36,710 nucleotides of DNA from Armatimonadota bacterium (GTDB taxonomy: Bacteria; Armatimonadota; UBA5829; DTLH01), in the NCBI GenBank assembly GCA_029551395.1, contig JAKPFN010000060.1:1-36710 (forward strand). Reading direction: 5' to 3'. This document shows positions 32,748 through 36,710 of the stretch, piece after piece. Position numbers and translations under genes: made by a program. Under the pieces are notes generated by a model that searched no databases, was not told the DNA's origin, and saw only the letters and a list, made by a program, of their open reading frames with translations. How positions within the stretch are numbered: the stretch's first letter is position 1; every line of letters begins with the position of its first letter.

Positions 32748-34454
32748 CTACATCAAATACTCCCACATAAAAATAAGGGCAACGGCAGCAGACCAGCTAA
32801 ATCCAATGGCCCTGTTGCCTTCACCATACTTGGGGTCAAAGTTTTCATAGTAACCGCCAGCTTGATACTTGATCATATCGCAGTATCTTCGGGCGATCTC
32901 CTTTGCCAGGTCTTCTCTGCCGCCTCTTTTGAGTCCATCCGCAATGAGGATTGTGGCAGGCGCCCAGATAGGCCCACGCCAGTAGCTGTCAGCTTCATAC
33001 TTCTTGCTTTTTGGATCTTCTGAGGCTATCCCGTAGTCGGTCAGGAACCGGCTTTCCAACTCAGCTACGCATTTATCGAACTTGTCTTTATCGAGTTCGC
33101 TGCCGAGCATTATAGGCATAAGCGGAAGCTGTGCAGTTGGCTCAGGATCGTATTCGTGAGTTCCTGTTGTCACGCAGACGAACCTGTCATTCTTCCAGAA
33201 GTGTTCGTAAAGAGTAGAAAGCTGTTTTTCCGCACGAGCATCCCAGGCAGCGGCCTCTTCTTCTTTGCCAAGTTTTCTGGCTACCATTGCAAGCGCTCTC
33301 ATTTGAAGCACCAGATAAGATGAAAGGTCAGGTGTTTCAAGCTTGGCGCCGACATCGAATACAGTAGAGTTATCCATTCCGCTGTCGCAACCGTCTTCGG
33401 TGTAGTTCGGAACACCGTCGCCGTCTTCATCACGCTCGTTGAACCAGTAGTCTGTCCATTTCACCAACTTTGGATAAAACCATTCGAGTGTTGATCGGTC
33501 AAGTTCCTGGATTTCCATCAGCTTGAGCAGTGTCCATCCGTGTACCGGAGGTTTAGTAATGCCCCAGAACTCGATATCTGGCGCTTTCCACATGTCGGGC
33601 ATTTTTCCGGTCTCATCCTGTCGGTAGAATGGCGCAAGGAATTGTTCTACGGCAGCTTTGAAGTCTCCCCTGGCTATTCCGAGCGCGTGAAAGCAGTGAT
33701 CCCATGACCATACAGCAGTCATGTAGTCTTTGTTTACGAACATGGTGTCGTGTGTCAGGTTTCCTTCAGCATAGACGAACGAGCACCAGATAACATGCCA
33801 CGCAGCTTCAGCCTCCGCGCGATACTCGGCAGGCACAGGCGGCATTTTGGCAAGAAACTTGTTCCATTCCTGTTCAGCAGCTTCAATATCCGCATCAACA
33901 TCAACTTTTGGAGTCTCTTGGGGGATGGTCTTGCCTATTCTGACCAGCACCAGTGCTTTTTCTCCATCAGGAGAGATGGTAAGGTTGTCCGTATGTTCCG
34001 CAGCCTTGCCCTGGAGGACATCAAAGATGGCAAAACTCTCGAACCTGATGTCAACGACCTTTCGTGTGTCGTTCGATTGCTCTTTTATGATTGGTATTTC
34101 CGGGAGTGTCCTGGGTTTACGCTTTCCCCACTTGGAATCGAGCGCCCGGAAGACCAGGTCCGGGCCTGTGGACTCTACTACAAAACCGTCATTGCCTTTT
34201 ATATAAACGCGGACTTCTCCAGCATAGGACCTTGCCGTAAGCACTGCAGGAGTTGCTTCCATACTGTGGCTGAGGTGCTGCCCGTTCGATGTAAACTCCA
34301 GCATCATTGCCTGGTCATTGCCGAAGATTTGTCTCACGTTGGTTATCTTAAGCGGTCCAATATTAGATGGAGATGTGATTGATATCCACGACCCATACTT
34401 ACTGAATGGTGTTTTCGTGATATCAATTCGTGTTTTCAGCATTGTCTTTGTCAT
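32748..34454 (-). CDS. GH63/trehalase-like (alpha/alpha)6 glycoside hydrolase
   Basis: A 568-residue protein with no clear signal peptide. The N-terminal 200 residues are beta-rich; the rest is an (alpha/alpha)6 barrel as in GH63, GH37 and MGH-type hydrolases. Typical blocks are WSWDHCFHALGIARGD, KPPVHGWTLLK, CDSGMDNSTVFD with D361 as probable acid, YWRGPIWAPATI, and GGYYENFDPKYGEG with E537 as probable base (assigned by analogy with E. coli YgjK, from memory). The substrate is likely an alpha-linked di- or oligosaccharide. I chose the ATG at 34454 because a good promoter lies at 34547-34519, within the longer frame, so the upstream start at 34547 cannot be used. It is the first gene of the likely GH63-GH31-LamG unit and is divergent from the second metzincin. 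Confidence 0.88.
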   Translation of the reverse strand: MTKTMLKTRIDITKTPFSKYGSWISITSPSNIGPLKITNVRQIFGNDQAMMLEFTSNGQHLSHSMEATPAVLTARSYAGEVRVYIKGNDGFVVESTGPDLVFRALDSKWGKRKPRTLPEIPIIKEQSNDTRKVVDIRFESFAIFDVLQGKAAEHTDNLTISPDGEKALVLVRIGKTIPQETPKVDVDADIEAAEQEWNKFLAKMPPVPAEYRAEAEAAWHVIWCSFVYAEGNLTHDTMFVNKDYMTAVWSWDHCFHALGIARGDFKAAVEQFLAPFYRQDETGKMPDMWKAPDIEFWGITKPPVHGWTLLKLMEIQELDRSTLEWFYPKLVKWTDYWFNERDEDGDGVPNYTEDGCDSGMDNSTVFDVGAKLETPDLSSYLVLQMRALAMVARKLGKEEEAAAWDARAEKQLSTLYEHFWKNDRFVCVTTGTHEYDPEPTAQLPLMPIMLGSELDKDKFDKCVAELESRFLTDYGIASEDPKSKKYEADSYWRGPIWAPATILIADGLKRGGREDLAKEIARRYCDMIKYQAGGYYENFDPKYGEGNRAIGFSWSAAVALIFMWEYLM

Positions 34455-34482
34455 ACGCCCCCAAATTCCGATAGTCTTTAGA

Positions 34483-34494
34483 TTTAACGTTAAA
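34483..34494. promoter_or_regulatory. Operator-like palindrome in the GH63 leader
   Basis: TTTAACGTTAAA is a perfect 12-base palindrome with a central CG, as in many LacI-family operators. It lies about 20 bases downstream of the predicted start site, where a bound repressor would block transcription. Confidence 0.5.
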
Positions 34495-34518
34495 ATTCTT
34501 GCTGAATTACATACATAT

Positions 34519-34547
34519 ATAATACTCTTTACAAGCAAGCTTATCAA
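34519..34547 (-). promoter_or_regulatory. Promoter of the GH63-like gene
   Basis: On the minus strand TTGATA (34547-34542) and TATTAT (34524-34519) are 17 bases apart; each matches consensus at five of six positions. The leader to the ATG would be about 58 bases. Confidence 0.72.
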
Positions 34548-34575
34548 GCTATGATTAGAGTTTGCTTTCTTAAGC

Positions 34576-34604
34576 TTGACAGCTGGAGATTATGGAGGTA
34601 AATT
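34576..34604 (+). promoter_or_regulatory. Possible promoter of the second metzincin gene
   Basis: A perfect TTGACA at 34576-34581 is followed after 17 bases by TAAATT, a weaker -10. A 10-base palindrome AATTGCAATT at 34601-34610 overlaps it. The leader would be about 60 bases. Confidence 0.45.
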
Positions 34605-34669
34605 GCAATTGGTTGTCGGTTAATGGCTCCTTGCCGGCAGGTAGAGGTAGTAAATTACGGAGGAACACA

Positions 34670-36710
34670 ATGAGGTTATCCAACCCCAAAACCTTAAGAA
34701 GCCTGCTGAACTGGGTCACATCAAAAATACTTCTGACTTTAATCGCTTTAGTACTTCTGATTTCTGCGCAAGTCTCTCAGGCATATAACCTTGATGGTGA
34801 CTATGAACGCCATGCTGAACTTCAGAGGGTGCTTGATGAGATAATGTCGACCATTCCCTCGACAGCGTCAGAACAACCTGCAGCAAGTACTTATCTGGTT
34901 AAAGTAGTTTATTTTATCCCCAAAAACCGTGTTGCTCAGCCTAATGCAGAACAGAAACTTAAAGACTATATTCTCCTTTGCCAGGAGTTTTATGCAAAGG
35001 AGATGGCTCGAAACGGATACTATAAACCTGGCAGCACTACGGAAGGCCAGACATTCGAGCTGGAAACAGATGAAAACGGGGAGCCAATCGTCCATATCGT
35101 AAACGGCAAATACAATGATGATTACTATAGAGCTGATATGTGGGGCCGTATTCTTAACGAAGTGCTTCCTGTCTATCCCGTCAACAGAGCCTGCCTGTTT
35201 TTAATGACTGAATGTCATAAGATGAATTCTGATGGCACTGTTTCGGGAGGATTCTTCGGCGGCGCTCAATGGTCTGCATCAGGCGGCTGGGGAGGTGTCG
35301 GGATGCTTGGAAGCGACACTATCTGGTTCCTTGGCCGGGATAAATTCTATGACAATAGACCTTACCACGGGCTTAGGATTCCTGAGTACGACAACATCCC
35401 GATGGTTCAGGACGTTACGTTCGCCTGGTTCCTTGGAACTACGGTCGGCTCGGTAGCATCGTCGTTCCAGGGAGGAATTGCCCATGAACTTGGACATGCT
35501 TTCGGCTTGCCGCATTGTTTTGTGAATGATAACAACTTTGCCGGCGACCTGATGGGTAACGGCCACCGGGGATTCCGTGGTAATTTCGGCAATTTTCCAG
35601 GTGAATGGGTCAGGATGCATATCTCACAAAGCGATATGCTGGTTAAATCCCGTTACTTTATCCCAGACAGCACTCTGACAGACACCTATGCGCCTACCCA
35701 GTCTGCTGTAATCACTGTCGAGGAGAAATCTCCAACCGGAAAGCGGATTCATGTAAAGGTAACGGCAAATGATTCGGGGTCTGGCTTATGGAGGAGCATT
35801 GCGTTGATAGACCCGCCCTGGTCTACCATCGACAGCGCACCGTTTAATGCTTCAGGAGTGGCCGATTATTATATAGATTCTGCTGAAGTACCCCAAAGCG
35901 GCGGATTGACGGCTCAAAGCTATAACTTTGAAGTCTTCGCAATAGATAACCAAGGTAACAGACGAATTAATAGCTATTGGGTGCAGGTACCTGGATCCAT
36001 GAAACAACAGGTGAAAATCAACGACAAATGGTATGACTTGATACATGGCGCGTGGTACCCTTCAACTAGTGTTCGTCTGTCGATGGATATGACTGCCAGG
36101 GAAACCGGCATAACACTGTATCCAGAGGTAGAGTTACAACCAATTGGGACTCCGTTTACCGGCACACCCAACTATATCAATTCAACAGGTTATGCCTATA
36201 ACGGCAGCCCTGTTACTGGATATATTGAAATGGATGTTCCGATGGGAGGATATCACTGGCGGTACAGGCTGCGCACCAGCACAGGGGTTTATAGTCAATG
36301 GGTTACCAAAGGTATGGATGACCCGAACGAACTGGATTTTGGGGTGGATACAACGCCGCCGAGTGTCCCTGTAGTTACAGACTCAGGTCAGTATTCGTCC
36401 AGTAAGACATCGCTTACAGCTTCATGGAGCGCATCTGATGATGAAAGCGGAATTGTCAACTACAGAGTAGCGGTTGGGACAACTCCTTATGACCCAGGTT
36501 CAGGTTATGTTAAATCATGGACTGTCTTTACTTCAACATCCGGTACAATAACAGGACTCAACCTTGTTGAAGGAGTCAGATACTATATCTACGTTAAGGC
36601 AATGAATCCAGTGCAGATGTTCAGTGTTTCAGGAGTGAGCGACGGCATTACAGTAAAGACTTCCTCACCGCAAGTTGTGAACATCAAGCAGGCTAAGGAG
36701 CTTGAAGACG
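34670..36710 (+). CDS. Secreted metzincin-like metallopeptidase with Fn3-like domain (cut by right edge)
   Basis: The frame is open from the ATG at 34670 to the edge, 680 residues, with no stop. GGAGG lies six bases upstream. An N-terminal hydrophobic segment at about 19-38 is a signal peptide or anchor. The zinc site HELGHAFGLPH at 272-282 is the full metzincin motif HExxHxxGxxH, and DLMG follows as a possible Met-turn. The blocks VVYFIP, EMARNG[FY]YKPG, GFRGNFGNFPGE and NDSGSGL match the paralogue at 6293-7897, and both end this region with a GYIEM/GYVEM...YHW[RQ]YR module. Here a fibronectin-III-like domain follows (about 565-665), absent from the paralogue, and the protein continues past the edge. 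Substrate unknown. Confidence 0.88.
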   Translation, partial: MRLSNPKTLRSLLNWVTSKILLTLIALVLLISAQVSQAYNLDGDYERHAELQRVLDEIMSTIPSTASEQPAASTYLVKVVYFIPKNRVAQPNAEQKLKDYILLCQEFYAKEMARNGYYKPGSTTEGQTFELETDENGEPIVHIVNGKYNDDYYRADMWGRILNEVLPVYPVNRACLFLMTECHKMNSDGTVSGGFFGGAQWSASGGWGGVGMLGSDTIWFLGRDKFYDNRPYHGLRIPEYDNIPMVQDVTFAWFLGTTVGSVASSFQGGIAHELGHAFGLPHCFVNDNNFAGDLMGNGHRGFRGNFGNFPGEWVRMHISQSDMLVKSRYFIPDSTLTDTYAPTQSAVITVEEKSPTGKRIHVKVTANDSGSGLWRSIALIDPPWSTIDSAPFNASGVADYYIDSAEVPQSGGLTAQSYNFEVFAIDNQGNRRINSYWVQVPGSMKQQVKINDKWYDLIHGAWYPSTSVRLSMDMTARETGITLYPEVELQPIGTPFTGTPNYINSTGYAYNGSPVTGYIEMDVPMGGYHWRYRLRTSTGVYSQWVTKGMDDPNELDFGVDTTPPSVPVVTDSGQYSSSKTSLTASWSASDDESGIVNYRVAVGTTPYDPGSGYVKSWTVFTSTSGTITGLNLVEGVRYYIYVKAMNPVQMFSVSGVSDGITVKTSSPQVVNIKQAKELED

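Overview
The window reads as bacterial chromosome of moderate GC, with dense genes on both strands, good Shine-Dalgarno sites and sigma70-type promoters. It contains one core gene, DnaE. The rest is a signalling block, a set of phosphoesterases, and many secreted or envelope proteins: zinc peptidases, glycoside hydrolases and LamG/CARDB/PKD/discoidin modules. This mix resembles environmental Armatimonadota or similar polymer-degrading lineages, but there is no rRNA or other marker, so that placement is a low-confidence inference. No tRNA, CRISPR array, integrase or transposase was seen.

Layout. 1-409: start of a LamG protein cut by the left edge. 821-7897 (minus): a DUF4026/DUF2314-type protein, dnaE and a metzincin-like peptidase. 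8261-14042 (plus): a secreted STN-domain protein with a methionine-rich tail, a 1239-residue GAF/PAS/PP2C (SpoIIE/RsbU-like) phosphatase, and a fused STAS + HATPase protein. 14061-18308 (minus): a metallophosphoesterase, a 5'-nucleotidase-like protein with altered active-site residues, and a triple-PAS protein with an RsbW-like ATPase domain. A compact promoter-hairpin-terminator unit at 14914-15029 on the plus strand looks like an undescribed small RNA. 18927-22862 (minus): a YhaM-like HD nuclease, a Kef-type cation/H+ antiporter and a membrane-anchored metallophosphoesterase. 23164-24024 (plus): a secreted protein with two kinds of internal repeat. 24045-34454 (minus): an alkaline-phosphatase-superfamily membrane protein, a LamG/CARDB/peptidase/PKD protein, a GH31 glucosidase and a GH63-like hydrolase. 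34670-end (plus): a second metzincin paralogous to the one at 6293-7897, cut by the right edge.

Working together (inference). The PP2C phosphatase, the STAS-HATPase fusion and the separate PAS-HATPase protein make a partner-switching set with no sigma factor in the window. The GH63, GH31 and LamG-peptidase genes lie in tandem. Related TTTAAC/GTTAAA palindromes sit downstream of candidate promoters for the first and third, which suggests a carbohydrate and polymer-utilisation unit. The divergent metzincin and STN genes each have an extended -10 followed at once by the same 12-base element, which suggests a shared repressor.
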